A stretch of 64,000 bases of DNA from Parasaccharibacter apium (GTDB lineage: Bacteria > Pseudomonadota > Alphaproteobacteria > Acetobacterales > Acetobacteraceae): positions 310,001 to 374,000 of the forward strand of contig NZ_MEJG01000002.1 of the NCBI RefSeq assembly GCF_002592045.1, in the 5' to 3' direction. Shown piece after piece: positions 7,962-16,998 of the stretch (its first letter is position 1; each line of letters starts with the position of its first letter). The notes under the pieces were generated by a model, which was not told the DNA's origin, did not search any database, and saw only the letters and a program-made list of their open reading frames with translations. The position numbers and the translations under genes are program-made.

Positions 7962-9928
7962 GCCGCTGCTTGCGCAAAAACATCCCGGTAGAACGCTAAT
8001 TCTCGCTCCAAAGACTCCGCTATAACCTCTGCCGAGCGAAAGCCATGCCCCTCCCCTTGGTAAATATGCAGCGATGAGGCAGAAAGCTGGCTCTGCAACG
8101 CCTCTGCTTGAGAGAGCGGTACGACGCGGTCCGCATCCCCATGGAGGAACAACACCGGCGCGGTGATAGCCTCCGGCCATGAAAGGGGCGAACGCGCCCG
8201 ATAAACCGCCTCGCCCTCTGGCCAAGGGGCGATTAATCCATCTAAATAACAGGCCTCAAAACGGTGCGTCTCTGCCACTAAGCCGCGCAAATCCGTCACG
8301 CCATAAAGCGATGTCCCTGCTACAAAAAGAGATGAATGCGCAAGGGCGGAAAGGACCGTTAGCCCCCCTGCACTACTCCCCCGAATGACACAGCGTTGCG
8401 GGTCCACCCAGCCTTTATCCACCACCCCTTGCACCGCGCGACAACAATCTTGCACATCCAGCACGCCCCAGCGGCCATCTAAAGCCGCACGATAAGCGCG
8501 CCCAAACCCTGTAGAGCCACGATAATTTACATCCAGCACGGCAAAGCCACGGCATGTCCACCATTGCACCTTAAAGGAGAGGTCCGTCCGTGCTTGCCCT
8601 GTTGGCCCGCCATGGACAATCACCACCAGCGGGGGCTTACCCTGTACCGCCTCACAATGTGGCCCTTGGGCAGGGCGGTAAAATTGTGCATAAAGCGGCC
8701 CTGGCCCTTCCTCTACAGGGAAGCTCACCGTCTCTGGCACGGCAATATCAGCCGGGGTTACACCATCAGGCAACGCCCAGGCCTGCCGCACACATATACG
8801 CCCCTCTATCTCACTCTCTAAAGAGCCCATCATCACACAAGGCGGGGCATCTGGAGGGCTATTTAGCCACGCAAAATCTCTCCTCCCCTCCACAGGCACG
8901 GGCACATCATCGGGGACAGCCCCTATCAGCACATCCTTCCAGCCTGTTTGCGGGTGATAAAGCAACGTCACAGGCACACCATGACGCACCCCACGCGCTA
9001 ATAATTGCCCCTCCGGCAACGCAGCGCAACATGATTGCCCAAACACCCATGCTGGCAAGCCTATCTCTGCCGGGGCGGGGGGTAAGGGCTGGGGTTGCCA
9101 GGTCACCTCCTCCCCTGCGGCGTCAGCTTTGGCCTCAAAGGCAATGGGCGTCCAATGCCGGTTATAATCTGCGGCTGCATGCTCTGGCACCCCATCAGAA
9201 AGCGCATAAAGCCGCTCCCCCGCCCAAAACGGGCCCATCACGCTACAGGCCTGCCCCGCCCCACCGGCGAGGCACATTGTCCCTTGCGCGCCAGTGAGGT
9301 CCTGCACATACAGTCCGGTTTCCGTCCACGGCATATGAGGGTTCTGCCACGCGATGAAAGCTAAAAACCGCCCATCTGGCGATAAACGCGGGGCCATGTA
9401 AAAATCCGCCCCGCTTTGCAGGGAACACACCACCCCAGAGGGCATAACCTCCACAAGTTCAGCATGAATCACCCCATCAGGATGTTCCGCCTCCCGCACA
9501 CAGACCAACCGCTCCCCTTGGAGGGCTAGGTCCGCATAAGAATAAGCAATGCCTCTCTCACCATAAGCCGCACATACGGGCTGCGCCTCTCCCCCTTGCA
9601 CGCTGCGCCATAACCCGCCTCGCTTCTTATCGCTAAACACCACATGAATCGCCGTCCCATCATACATAGCGGCCCACGCGCCCCCGCCATAAACATGCAT
9701 CTCCGTCCCCGGCTGGGCGTCTGGTGGGGTGAGGTCATGCAGGCTGCCATCTGGCGCACGCCCGACAATCACGCTACGCCCTTGCTCATCAGGCCGGCTC
9801 TCTTGCCATAAGACCCAGCCTTCTACAGCACGAATCTCGGCAAAATTGCGGGTTTTACGCGTCATCAATGCTGGGGTTACCCATGGATGAACCACGCTAG
9901 ATGAGCCTGAAGAACGCCGCGCTATCAT
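7958..9928 (-). CDS. S9 family (prolyl oligopeptidase-like) peptidase
   Basis: A 656-residue serine peptidase with an N-terminal beta-propeller region (repeats such as LSPDGRFLAFIAW) and a C-terminal alpha/beta-hydrolase domain from about residue 400. The catalytic residues are visible: Ser in GSSAGG, Asp in LHGDADRVVP and His in GEGHGF. The oxyanion region is VIVHGGPTGQ. This layout matches dipeptidyl/acylaminoacyl peptidases of family S9. No signal peptide is seen, so it is probably cytosolic and degrades small peptides. It is monocistronic and converges on the MATE gene. Confidence 0.9.
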   Translation of the reverse strand: MIARRSSGSSSVVHPWVTPALMTRKTRNFAEIRAVEGWVLWQESRPDEQGRSVIVGRAPDGSLHDLTPPDAQPGTEMHVYGGGAWAAMYDGTAIHVVFSDKKRGGLWRSVQGGEAQPVCAAYGERGIAYSYADLALQGERLVCVREAEHPDGVIHAELVEVMPSGVVCSLQSGADFYMAPRLSPDGRFLAFIAWQNPHMPWTETGLYVQDLTGAQGTMCLAGGAGQACSVMGPFWAGERLYALSDGVPEHAAADYNRHWTPIAFEAKADAAGEEVTWQPQPLPPAPAEIGLPAWVFGQSCCAALPEGQLLARGVRHGVPVTLLYHPQTGWKDVLIGAVPDDVPVPVEGRRDFAWLNSPPDAPPCVMMGSLESEIEGRICVRQAWALPDGVTPADIAVPETVSFPVEEGPGPLYAQFYRPAQGPHCEAVQGKPPLVVIVHGGPTGQARTDLSFKVQWWTCRGFAVLDVNYRGSTGFGRAYRAALDGRWGVLDVQDCCRAVQGVVDKGWVDPQRCVIRGSSAGGLTVLSALAHSSLFVAGTSLYGVTDLRGLVAETHRFEACYLDGLIAPWPEGEAVYRARSPLSWPEAITAPVLFLHGDADRVVPLSQAEALQSQLSASSLHIYQGEGHGFRSAEVIAESLERELAFYRDVFAQAAA

Positions 9929-9963
9929 AATATCTCTCCTGCATAAAACGCTCTTGCCTTGCT

Positions 9964-10725
9964 GTGAGCTCCCCCCTTATCGTGCTACCACAAAGCAAAC
10001 GCATATCCCTCTTACAGGAAGCCCTTGCCCTGATACAGCATCTCTCCTCCTTTCTAGAACATCTGCCCCCCCTTTATGCGTATCTAGCACTCGGTGGCAT
10101 TATTTTACTGGAAAGCACGGGCGTCCCCCTCCCGGCGGAGAGCTTGCTCATCTTTGCTTCCCTTTATGCTTCCCATACCCATCACCTCACGCCGGAAAAC
10201 CTCATCATCGCGGCCATTAGCGGGGCTGTTATCGGCGATAATATCGGCTATCTGATTGGCTATCAGCTCGGTTATCGCTTGATGGAAAAGCACGGCCATA
10301 AAGTCGGCCTGCATTATGACCGCATCGTCTTAGGCCGGTATCTCTTTCGCCGTTATGGGGGGATTGGTGTGTTGGTCGGGCGGTTTGTGGCCTTCCTGCG
10401 TATTCTCATTGCCCTTTTAGCAGGGGCCTCACGCATGCCGTGGCATAGCTTTACCTTCTATAACGCCTTGGGGGGCACCCTTTGGGGGGTGTGTTATGTC
10501 CTCATCCCCTATGAGCTTGGTAGCCAGATTGATAGCTTCACCGGCCCGGTCGGACTTGGTTTTGCCGCCTTTATGCTGAGCCTACTTGTCGGCTCCTTCT
10601 TCCTCCTCCGCCATCATGAAAAGACCCTCATCCGCAGGGCTCTTATTGATGAAAAACGCCTCAAGACCAAAAAATCACGCAAACGCCCGCAACGCCCTTC
10701 TTTGCGAAAGGAGTCCACAAAATGA
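9964..10725 (+). CDS. DedA family membrane protein
   Basis: A 253-residue integral membrane protein of the DedA/SNARE-associated family (PF09335). Diagnostic stretches are ESTGVPLPAESLL, the GDNIGYLIGY segment, and the FVAFLRILIALLAGASRM block containing the conserved Arg. DedA proteins act as lipid flippases or scramblases and support envelope homeostasis. The C-terminal 30 residues are strongly basic. The likely start is GTG at 9964, without a strong ribosome site. Its stop shares four bases with the start of the following DUF805 gene, so the two are co-translated. Confidence 0.9.
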   Translation: MSSPLIVLPQSKRISLLQEALALIQHLSSFLEHLPPLYAYLALGGIILLESTGVPLPAESLLIFASLYASHTHHLTPENLIIAAISGAVIGDNIGYLIGYQLGYRLMEKHGHKVGLHYDRIVLGRYLFRRYGGIGVLVGRFVAFLRILIALLAGASRMPWHSFTFYNALGGTLWGVCYVLIPYELGSQIDSFTGPVGLGFAAFMLSLLVGSFFLLRHHEKTLIRRALIDEKRLKTKKSRKRPQRPSLRKESTK

Positions 10726-11147
10726 CAGTGCAATCCCTAGTTTCCCTCTTTAAGAGCAGCCTGAACCATTATTGCACATATCCACTGAATATCCGCAAAC
10801 GGACAACACGTGCTGAATATTGGCCTTGCTTTATAGCAGGCTTCACATTACTTTGTACGTTATTGGTTTTATGTTTTATTTTCTCTCAGCTTTATATCCG
10901 CTATGATAGCGGAATATGCCTTTTATTAGGGCTTATCATTTATTTTGCCCTACTGACTAGCGGGGCTGTCATCACCATCCCCACCATCACCGCCCTCATC
11001 CGCCGCCTGCATGATACAGGCCGCTCCGGCTGGTGGCTGTGCATCAGCTTTACCATCATCGGCTATATCCCGTTAATCATCTTCCTCTGCCAAAAAAGCC
11101 AACCAACCGCTAATCGCTACGGCCCCGTCCCAAAGCAGCGGAAGTAA
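10722..11147 (+). CDS. DUF805 family membrane protein (copy 1)
   Basis: A 141-residue protein of the DUF805 family: an N-terminal RTTRAEYW motif, three to four membrane helices, the conserved IRRLHDTGRSGWW motif, and a C-terminal short polar tail with RYGP. The function of DUF805 proteins is unknown. It overlaps the dedA stop by four bases. A second DUF805 gene lies at 12293, separated by the FRG-domain gene; the two share the motif order but are diverged, so they are not a recent direct repeat. Confidence 0.88.
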   Translation: MTVQSLVSLFKSSLNHYCTYPLNIRKRTTRAEYWPCFIAGFTLLCTLLVLCFIFSQLYIRYDSGICLLLGLIIYFALLTSGAVITIPTITALIRRLHDTGRSGWWLCISFTIIGYIPLIIFLCQKSQPTANRYGPVPKQRK

Positions 11148-11182
11148 AGCACCTTACTGATTATAATGTTACGGAATAACTT

Positions 11183-12184
11183 ATGTCACATACAGACCAA
11201 CCAGAAGATACCTCCAATAACCCAACCGAAGTAAAAGAATATTGGATACAAGAGCTTCTCGATAACGCCGATAAAGCTCCAGAAGATATTCATCTCTCTG
11301 ATTACATGAAGGTATTGGAAGAGTTACCAAAGAGATTTCTCCCCCCTATACCAAATCCTTCTGCCTTTTTCCGTGGGCAGGCTAATAAAAAATGGCAACC
11401 AATCCCCAGTATATTTAGAGACAAAAAAATCTTTTCTGAAGACAAACTTATCAATGAAATTCTTTCTAGCCAAGCGGATGAGTTTCGCTATGATAAAACA
11501 ACTTTTGAAAAACTCGTCCGTATGCAACATTTCGGCATACCCACCCGGTTGCTTGATATTACACGCAATCCTCTAGTAGCCCTTTATTTTGCAGTAAATA
11601 CATCGACAGCCGAGGATTGTGCAATTTTTATGTATTTCGTGCCATCAAAAAATCTTTTTGATCCCCAAAAAGAGTATATCAATTATACTCACAGTATAAA
11701 AACATCTATCCTATCGGAAATAGCTTCTCTATCAGCCGACGACAAGAACCGCTTAGCTTTCTTTTTTGATAGGAGCGATCATAATTTAACATTAATGAAA
11801 CAGCCACAAGAAAATCATCGTAAAGATGATATATTAGAGTATATCTTCAAAAGAATTGGACTCAAAGATAATGTTTCTGACACAGACATACATCAATCAT
11901 TGCTTTGTAAAAATATTATTGTCATTCCTCTAAACACCAATAAAAGACTCATCTCCCAACAAGGAGCGTTCATTTTATTCGGAGGCTTTTCCACAGGAGA
12001 ACACTCTGTCAGTATCCAACAACTAATCCCCCTCGGTATGCAACTCATAAAAATCATCATTCCCGCTAACGCAAAGAAAAATCTTCGTAAAGAACTCGAT
12101 TTTATCGGGATTAACGGCATGACCTTATTCCCCGACCTCGAAAATGCGGCAAGCTATATTAAGGAGAAGTACGACCGCCCCTAA
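11183..12184 (+). CDS. FRG domain-containing protein
   Basis: A 333-residue protein with the FRG domain signature: FFRGQANKKW near residue 61 and MQHFGIPTRLLDITRNPLVALYFA around residues 114-137. No membrane segment or signal peptide is visible. The biochemical role of FRG domains is unsettled; FRG proteins are often found in phage-defence and other accessory loci. Base composition is clearly more AT-rich than the neighbours and codon use differs (many AAA, ATA and TTA), which suggests horizontal transfer. It sits between two DUF805 genes on the same strand. It starts at ATG 11183 with a modest upstream GGA. Confidence 0.85.
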   Translation: MSHTDQPEDTSNNPTEVKEYWIQELLDNADKAPEDIHLSDYMKVLEELPKRFLPPIPNPSAFFRGQANKKWQPIPSIFRDKKIFSEDKLINEILSSQADEFRYDKTTFEKLVRMQHFGIPTRLLDITRNPLVALYFAVNTSTAEDCAIFMYFVPSKNLFDPQKEYINYTHSIKTSILSEIASLSADDKNRLAFFFDRSDHNLTLMKQPQENHRKDDILEYIFKRIGLKDNVSDTDIHQSLLCKNIIVIPLNTNKRLISQQGAFILFGGFSTGEHSVSIQQLIPLGMQLIKIIIPANAKKNLRKELDFIGINGMTLFPDLENAASYIKEKYDRP

Positions 12185-12292
12185 AACACGGCGGCCCCAT
12201 GCCGATAAATAGCCATTGCATCACATTAACACTGTCTTTACAGTTTTGGGCCATTAAAGGGAAGAAGCCCTCTCCCTTGCTCATTTTCGAGG

Positions 12293-12769
12293 ATGATGAT
12301 GACTAATATAGTCAAGAAAAGATCGTTCTTTTCACAAAGTCTGCATAATGTCTTTAGCAACTATGCTAACTTTACAGGACGTGCAACACGTGGGGACTTC
12401 TGGTTTCTATGCCTCTTTACGTTCCTTCTTAAATTATTTTGCGTTTCTATTATGATAATAATTGCACTTCATTTTAATGGAATACTTAAAATCTTATCCA
12501 TCACACAGTCAATAGATGCTAGATTAGGAGCTGATTTTATTATTACACTATCCCTCTATGTGTACTTTGTCTTTCTCTTCTATATTCTCCTCTTCTCCCT
12601 TACGCTTCCTATCGTTACTACAAGCGTAAGGCGGCTGCATGATGTAGGCCGATCTGGTTGGTGGTTGCTGCTGGCCCTTACGGTTGTTGGGGCTATTCCG
12701 CTCTTTATTTTCTTCTGCTTAAAAAGCCAACCCCACGATAATGACTACGGCCCGGCCCCGTTAGCCTAA
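12293..12769 (+). CDS. DUF805 family membrane protein (copy 2)
   Basis: A 158-residue DUF805 protein with FTGRATRGDFWF at the N-terminal side, several hydrophobic helices, VRRLHDVGRSGWW, and the C-terminal DYGPAP. Like the FRG gene its 5' half is AT-rich. Three successive ATG codons (12293, 12296, 12299) make the start ambiguous; the ribosome site CGAGG lies very close to the first, so the third may be used. Function unknown. Confidence 0.87.
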   Translation: MMMTNIVKKRSFFSQSLHNVFSNYANFTGRATRGDFWFLCLFTFLLKLFCVSIMIIIALHFNGILKILSITQSIDARLGADFIITLSLYVYFVFLFYILLFSLTLPIVTTSVRRLHDVGRSGWWLLLALTVVGAIPLFIFFCLKSQPHDNDYGPAPLA

Positions 12770-12775
12770 CAGCAC

Positions 12776-12804
12776 AATAGGGGGAGGCTTCCCTTCCCCC
12801 TATT
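12776..12804. terminator. Stem-loop between converging DUF805 and hemJ genes
   Basis: AATAGGGGG (12776-12784) pairs with CCCCCTATT (12796-12804), and the inner AGG/CCT pairing is extended across one bulged base. It lies between the DUF805 stop and overlaps the hemJ stop codon, so it can end transcription from both sides. Confidence 0.6.
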
Positions 12805-13249
12805 AAGGCCGCACCACAATCATAATCACAATCACAATCATCAAAATGGTGGGGACTTCATTAGCGATGCGGTAAAACCGCTCGCGATGGTGGTTGTGCC
12901 CTTCGGCAAAGCCGCGCCGCCATACCGCACAAGCCCCATGGAAAGCGAACATCCCAAAGAGGCAGACTATCTTCACCCACCACCATAAAGCCGACCAATC
13001 CACCACACCGGGGAGGGAGGCCATCAAGGCCCCGGTAAAAAACGTCACCACCATCGCAGGGGCCATAATCTGACGTTGCAGACGCCGTTCCATCAGGCAA
13101 AAGCGCGCATATTCTTCAGAGTTCGGGGTCATTTGCGTGTGGTAAACAAATAAACGCGGCAAATAAAACAGCCCTGCCATCCATGAGACAAACGCCATAA
13201 TATGCAGTGCGACAAACCAGCTAAGATGTGTCAGTAAAAATAGCTGCAT
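12803..13249 (-). CDS. hemJ: Protoporphyrinogen IX oxidase HemJ
   Basis: Inner-membrane enzyme for the penultimate step of haem synthesis, oxidation of protoporphyrinogen IX to protoporphyrin IX. About 148 residues with four membrane helices. The HemJ signature is clear: conserved His in ALHIMAFVSWMAGLFYLPRLFVYH, and the C-terminal RIANEVPTILMI. It follows a HAD phosphatase gene and hemE on the same strand, so two haem genes are clustered. The frame opens at GTG 13255, but ATG 13249 has a better spaced GGAGGGG ribosome site. Confidence 0.93.
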   Translation of the reverse strand: MQLFLLTHLSWFVALHIMAFVSWMAGLFYLPRLFVYHTQMTPNSEEYARFCLMERRLQRQIMAPAMVVTFFTGALMASLPGVVDWSALWWWVKIVCLFGMFAFHGACAVWRRGFAEGHNHHRERFYRIANEVPTILMIVIVIMIVVRP

Positions 13250-13267
13250 TACCACCCCTCCCCAGCG

Positions 13268-13966
13268 TTATTGTTTTAGTTCTGGAGCCAAAGCTGGCTC
13301 TAAAAGGGGAAGAACCTCATCCAAATGCTCTACCCGCACAAACCCCTCCACTGGCCAAAAGGACGGCAGCGGATGGCTGGCAGGGCGCAGTAAAATGCAC
13401 GACATCCCCGCCCGGCGTGCGGCCTCAGCCCCGGTATCGCTGTCCTCAATCACCACGGTTTGCTCTGGCCTGACACCTTCCTCAGCCGCGCCATGGAGAT
13501 AGACAGCCGGGTCCGGCTTGGGGGCCCCCATATCCGCTGCTGAGTGAATCCGCTCCGGTGCGAGCAGGCGGTCCATCCCTGTATGGCCAAACTTAGCCTC
13601 CATCTCCATCACAGAGGAGTTAGAGCCAACACGCACAGGGATATGGCGTTTCTTTAACGCTTCTAAAAGCGTAATAGCCCCCGCTATGGGCTCAACCCCC
13701 TGCTTCATCAAGGCCACCAAATTCGCATGCATTGTGGCATGTGTATCAGGGGGGAGCGAATGGCCAAGCTCTGCCTCCATCTCCGCAATAACCTGCGGCA
13801 AGGCCTTCCCTGCAAAGCGCGCTATGCCCTCCTCATCCGAAATATCCAGCCCGACCGAGCGCGCAAAACGCGCCGTGCCACGGCAAGCAGGGGCTTCGCT
13901 ATCAATCAGCACGCCATCACAATCGAAAATGACAAGCTTAATGCCCGCTCTTAAGGCGTCCTTCAT
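13268..13966 (-). CDS. HAD-IA family phosphatase (phosphoglycolate phosphatase/beta-phosphoglucomutase-like)
   Basis: A 232-residue HAD hydrolase. Motif I is FDCDGVLIDSE, motif II is the Ser in VGSNSS, motif III is the Lys in GAPKPDPAVY, and motif IV is IEDSDTGAEAA. The helical cap lies between motif I and II, as in subfamily IA. The substrate is a small phosphorylated sugar or similar; it cannot be read from sequence. It lies 3 bases after hemE and 18 bases before hemJ, so it is in the same operon, but a direct part in haem synthesis is not implied. Confidence 0.88.
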   Translation of the reverse strand: MKDALRAGIKLVIFDCDGVLIDSEAPACRGTARFARSVGLDISDEEGIARFAGKALPQVIAEMEAELGHSLPPDTHATMHANLVALMKQGVEPIAGAITLLEALKKRHIPVRVGSNSSVMEMEAKFGHTGMDRLLAPERIHSAADMGAPKPDPAVYLHGAAEEGVRPEQTVVIEDSDTGAEAARRAGMSCILLRPASHPLPSFWPVEGFVRVEHLDEVLPLLEPALAPELKQ

Positions 13967-13969
13967 GTT

Positions 13970-15034
13970 TTAGACGCTCCTTATTGTCTCAACTAATGTA
14001 GCAACATGCTCTGGCGGTGTGGTTTTTATCACCCCATGGCCCAGATTAAACACATGTGGCCGCCCTTTTAGACTATCACGAATACGGCGCGCTTCTTCCT
14101 GCAACGCCTCACCACCATTTAGCAAAATCATGGGGTCGAGATTACCTTGTAAGGTCACACTTGGAGGGACCATCTCCGCCACTTTGGCCATATCGGCCAC
14201 CGTGTCTAACGCTAAGGTGTTAATGCCCGTTTTCTCGGCATATTCCGTAACCATAACACCCCCAAGGCGGGGGAAACCAATCAACGGAACATCGGGATAA
14301 CGTGCGCGAATATGGGCAACAATCTGCTTTGTTGGCTCAATCACATAACGGCGGAAAGCCTCTGGTGGGAGAATCCCCGCCCATGAATCAAACAACATGA
14401 CCGCTTCCGCCCCGGCCTCAATCTGCCCACAGAGCATCTCCGCCGTGCTGCGGGTCAGCATCGCCATAAGCTTATCAAACAAAGCCGGGTTCTGCTGCAT
14501 CATCGCCCGAATATGGGCAAAATCACGAGAGCTACCACCCTCCACCATATAACACGCCACCGTAAAGGGGCTGCCCGCAAAACCGAGCAAGGTTATCTCT
14601 GCTGGCAACTCCACCCGCAAGCGGCGCAACGCCTCCCGCACAGGGGATACAGCCTCCATCACGCGGCCTTCATCCAGCCGAGCGAGGTCAGCTTCATCAC
14701 GGATGGGCGTCATGACGGGGCCGCGCCCTTCCTCAAAGCGGAGGTCCTGCCCCATCGCCCAAGGGAGGATAAGAATATCGGAGAATAAAATCGCCCCATC
14801 CATCCCATAACGGCGGATGGGTTGTATGGTCAGCTCGACAGCAATCTCCGGCGTCATACAGCGTGTGAGAAAATCCGCCTGCTCCCGCATCGCGCGAAAC
14901 TCCGGCAAATATCGCCCCGCTTGGCGCATCAGCCATACAGGCGGGGGCCATACAGCCTCCCCCTTTAACGCGCGCAAAAGCGGTTTGTGGCGTATTGTCT
15001 GCGTCGCTAGGCTTCCACTTTGCTGCTGCGTCAT
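13970..15034 (-). CDS. hemE: Uroporphyrinogen decarboxylase
   Basis: Cytosolic enzyme that removes four carboxyl groups from uroporphyrinogen III to give coproporphyrinogen III. 354 residues, the normal length. Visible signatures are PVWLMRQAGRYLPEFR near the N-terminus (first UROD signature, with the conserved Arg), the catalytic Asp in LFSDIL, GFAGSPFTVACYM (second signature) and the C-terminal NLGHGVIKTTPPE. First gene of a minus-strand operon with the HAD phosphatase and hemJ. An AGGA ribosome site lies 8 bases upstream. In Caulobacter hemE borders the origin; here a better origin candidate lies 21 kb away. Confidence 0.97.
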   Translation of the reverse strand: MTQQQSGSLATQTIRHKPLLRALKGEAVWPPPVWLMRQAGRYLPEFRAMREQADFLTRCMTPEIAVELTIQPIRRYGMDGAILFSDILILPWAMGQDLRFEEGRGPVMTPIRDEADLARLDEGRVMEAVSPVREALRRLRVELPAEITLLGFAGSPFTVACYMVEGGSSRDFAHIRAMMQQNPALFDKLMAMLTRSTAEMLCGQIEAGAEAVMLFDSWAGILPPEAFRRYVIEPTKQIVAHIRARYPDVPLIGFPRLGGVMVTEYAEKTGINTLALDTVADMAKVAEMVPPSVTLQGNLDPMILLNGGEALQEEARRIRDSLKGRPHVFNLGHGVIKTTPPEHVATLVETIRSV

Positions 15035-15187
15035 GCTGCTTATCCTGCTCTCATATCCTAATATGTTGCTTATCCTTGCCTTGGAGAGGCGGCAAGCGTC
15101 AACTCTGGAATAACCGGACTTTCCTTAAAGCAACGCTTATAAGGCTATGATATTATAACCCCACATCCCCCAACCAAAGGTACCTTT

Positions 15188-15778
15188 ATGCTCATCCTTG
15201 CCAGTGGTTCCGCCATACGCCGCCAACTCCTCCAAGAGGCGGGCGTGCCTATAACCACACATCCCGTTGCGGTGGATGAGGACGCCCTACGTCATCACGC
15301 CGAACAGGAAGGGCTTTCCCTCCGCGAGACAGCCCTCACCCTCGCCCGTGCCAAAGCCCGCGCGGCAAGCTCTGCCTTCCCTCATCGCTACATCCTCGCA
15401 GCAGACCAGCTTTTAGACCTAGAGGGCACAGCCTTTGCCAAAGCCCGCACAATGGAGGAAGCCCGCTCCCATCTCCTCACCCTTCGGGGCAAAACCCACG
15501 CCCTCCATACCGCTTTAACCCTATGGAAAGACGGACAAGAATCGTGGGCGCATAGCGAAAGCCCCCGCTTGACCATGCGGTCTTTCTCCCCCGCCTTTTT
15601 GGACGCTTACCTCCATAAAGAAGGCACCGCCTTATTAGCCTGTGTTGGCTGTTATCGGATTGAAGGAATGGGGATTCAGCTCTTTCATCTCATTGAGGGA
15701 GGGCATGATGCCATTGCAGGCTTACCATTACTGCCCCTTCTCCATGCCCTGCGGGAGCGCAGTATCCTGCCCTCATAA
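15188..15778 (+). CDS. maf: Maf family nucleotide pyrophosphatase
   Basis: A 196-residue Maf/YhdE/YceF protein that hydrolyses non-canonical or unmodified NTPs to the monophosphate. It has the N-terminal ASGSAIRRQLL motif, the DEDALRH segment, ILAADQLL with the catalytic Asp, and the central LRGKTHALHTA motif. The C-terminal IEGGHDAIAGLPLLPLL also fits the family. It is divergent from hemE over about 150 bases, an arrangement common near the chromosome origin of alphaproteobacteria. The ribosome site is AAAGG 7 bases upstream. Confidence 0.92.
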   Translation: MLILASGSAIRRQLLQEAGVPITTHPVAVDEDALRHHAEQEGLSLRETALTLARAKARAASSAFPHRYILAADQLLDLEGTAFAKARTMEEARSHLLTLRGKTHALHTALTLWKDGQESWAHSESPRLTMRSFSPAFLDAYLHKEGTALLACVGCYRIEGMGIQLFHLIEGGHDAIAGLPLLPLLHALRERSILPS

Positions 15779-15881
15779 CGCATAAAATTACGGAAAAAAT
15801 AACTTTCCCTCTTGCCTTCCCTCCAACGGGAAGGCTATATCCCTCCCCACGGGCGCATTATGTGCGTTCTGGTATAAATGT

Positions 15882-15957
<76 letters not shown>

Positions 15958-16051
15958 TTTTCCTCTTTTAGATATGTACCCTCCCCTAACGCCTCATCAT
16001 CATAATGATGACGGGCTTGGCTTATGTGCGAGCGTTTCTTTTTGCCAAGAA

Positions 16052-16070
16052 AATGTTATTATATAACATT
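16052..16070 (+). promoter_or_regulatory. Zur box upstream of the zinc uptake operon
   Basis: A perfect 19-bp palindrome, AATGTTAT-TAT-ATAACATT. It matches the known alphaproteobacterial Zur operator (TGTTATANTATAACA). It ends 19 bases before the ATG of znuA at 16090. Zinc-bound Zur would repress the operon. The zur gene itself is not in this window. Confidence 0.85.
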
Positions 16071-16089
16071 ACCTACGGTCTCGGCTTGG

Positions 16090-16998
16090 ATGTCCTGCAT
16101 GTTTGTTCTGCGTCTTTTAGCGCATATACCGCGTTTTTTGCGCCTAACCCTTAGCCTCCTTGCCATCCCCGCCTATGCCCAACAGCCATCAAGCGCCGCC
16201 CCCGCCCTGCAGCTAAGCTGTGTAGAAGCTGTATGGTGTGATATTGCCCAACAAATTGGCGGCTCTACGGTGCAAACGCACGCACTCATCCATAGTGAAG
16301 GGCTAGACCCGCACCATCTACAGCCCTCCCCCCTTATGGCCCAGCAGCTCGCACAAAGTGATGCTATCTTGCTCAATGGGGCTACGTATGATGATTGGGC
16401 CAAGCCGTTACATGCGGCCTCATCCAAGCTTTTTATCGCCGCCGATTATGCTGACTGGCATATAGGTGACGACCCGCATCTCTTTTTCGACCTCCCCACG
16501 GTTCAAAAAACAGCGCAGCGCATTGCGGAGTGGCTCAGCACAAACAGGCCCCAAGCGCGCGCAGACATCAACCAAAATCTTGCTCGTTTTGAGCGTGATG
16601 TGGCTCGCCTCTCCACCCAGCTAGAACGACTTCGCCATGTCGCCCCTAACGCCCCCTTCGCCATGACCGAACCGGCAGGGGAACGCCTCCTTTACGCTGC
16701 GGGGCTGCATATGATTAATGAAGGCTGGGCCAGAGCCTTGATGAACGAATCCGGCCTCTCCCCGCGCGATACAGCCCAGCTTGAAACCGCAATTCAACAC
16801 AAAGAGATTCGCTTCCTTGTACGCAACCCCGCCCTTGAGGCCCCCCAAGCCCACGCGGTGGAAGCCCTCGCCCAACAAGCGCACATCCCCATCATCACGA
16901 TCGGCGAGAGCCTCCCCGCTGGGCTGCATTGGCAGGACTGGCTAGGCCACATCCTCACCACTATAGAAACCACCCTCACCCAACAGGCCACACCATGA
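16090..16998 (+). CDS. znuA: Zinc ABC transporter substrate-binding protein (ZnuA family)
   Basis: Periplasmic metal-binding protein that delivers zinc to the ZnuBC permease. About 302 residues from ATG 16090. The first 30 residues form a signal peptide (basic start, hydrophobic core LRLTLSLLAIPAYA). Metal-ligand regions of the cluster A-I (TroA) family are visible: EGLDPHHLQPSP with the first His, DDPHLFFDLP with the second, and the C-terminal half with NPALEAPQ. The long His-rich loop of E. coli ZnuA is absent. The frame is open to 16024 but that would put the Zur box inside the gene, so the later ATG was chosen. It overlaps znuC by four bases. Confidence 0.87.
   Translation: MSCMFVLRLLAHIPRFLRLTLSLLAIPAYAQQPSSAAPALQLSCVEAVWCDIAQQIGGSTVQTHALIHSEGLDPHHLQPSPLMAQQLAQSDAILLNGATYDDWAKPLHAASSKLFIAADYADWHIGDDPHLFFDLPTVQKTAQRIAEWLSTNRPQARADINQNLARFERDVARLSTQLERLRHVAPNAPFAMTEPAGERLLYAAGLHMINEGWARALMNESGLSPRDTAQLETAIQHKEIRFLVRNPALEAPQAHAVEALAQQAHIPIITIGESLPAGLHWQDWLGHILTTIETTLTQQATP

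Noticed and set aside
15035-15187. Replication origin between hemE and maf, as in Caulobacter
   Set aside because: Only weak DnaA-like TTATCC sequences, no AT-rich element, and the plus strand looks C-rich on both sides, so the strand change is not here. The gap at 36.1 kb fits much better.
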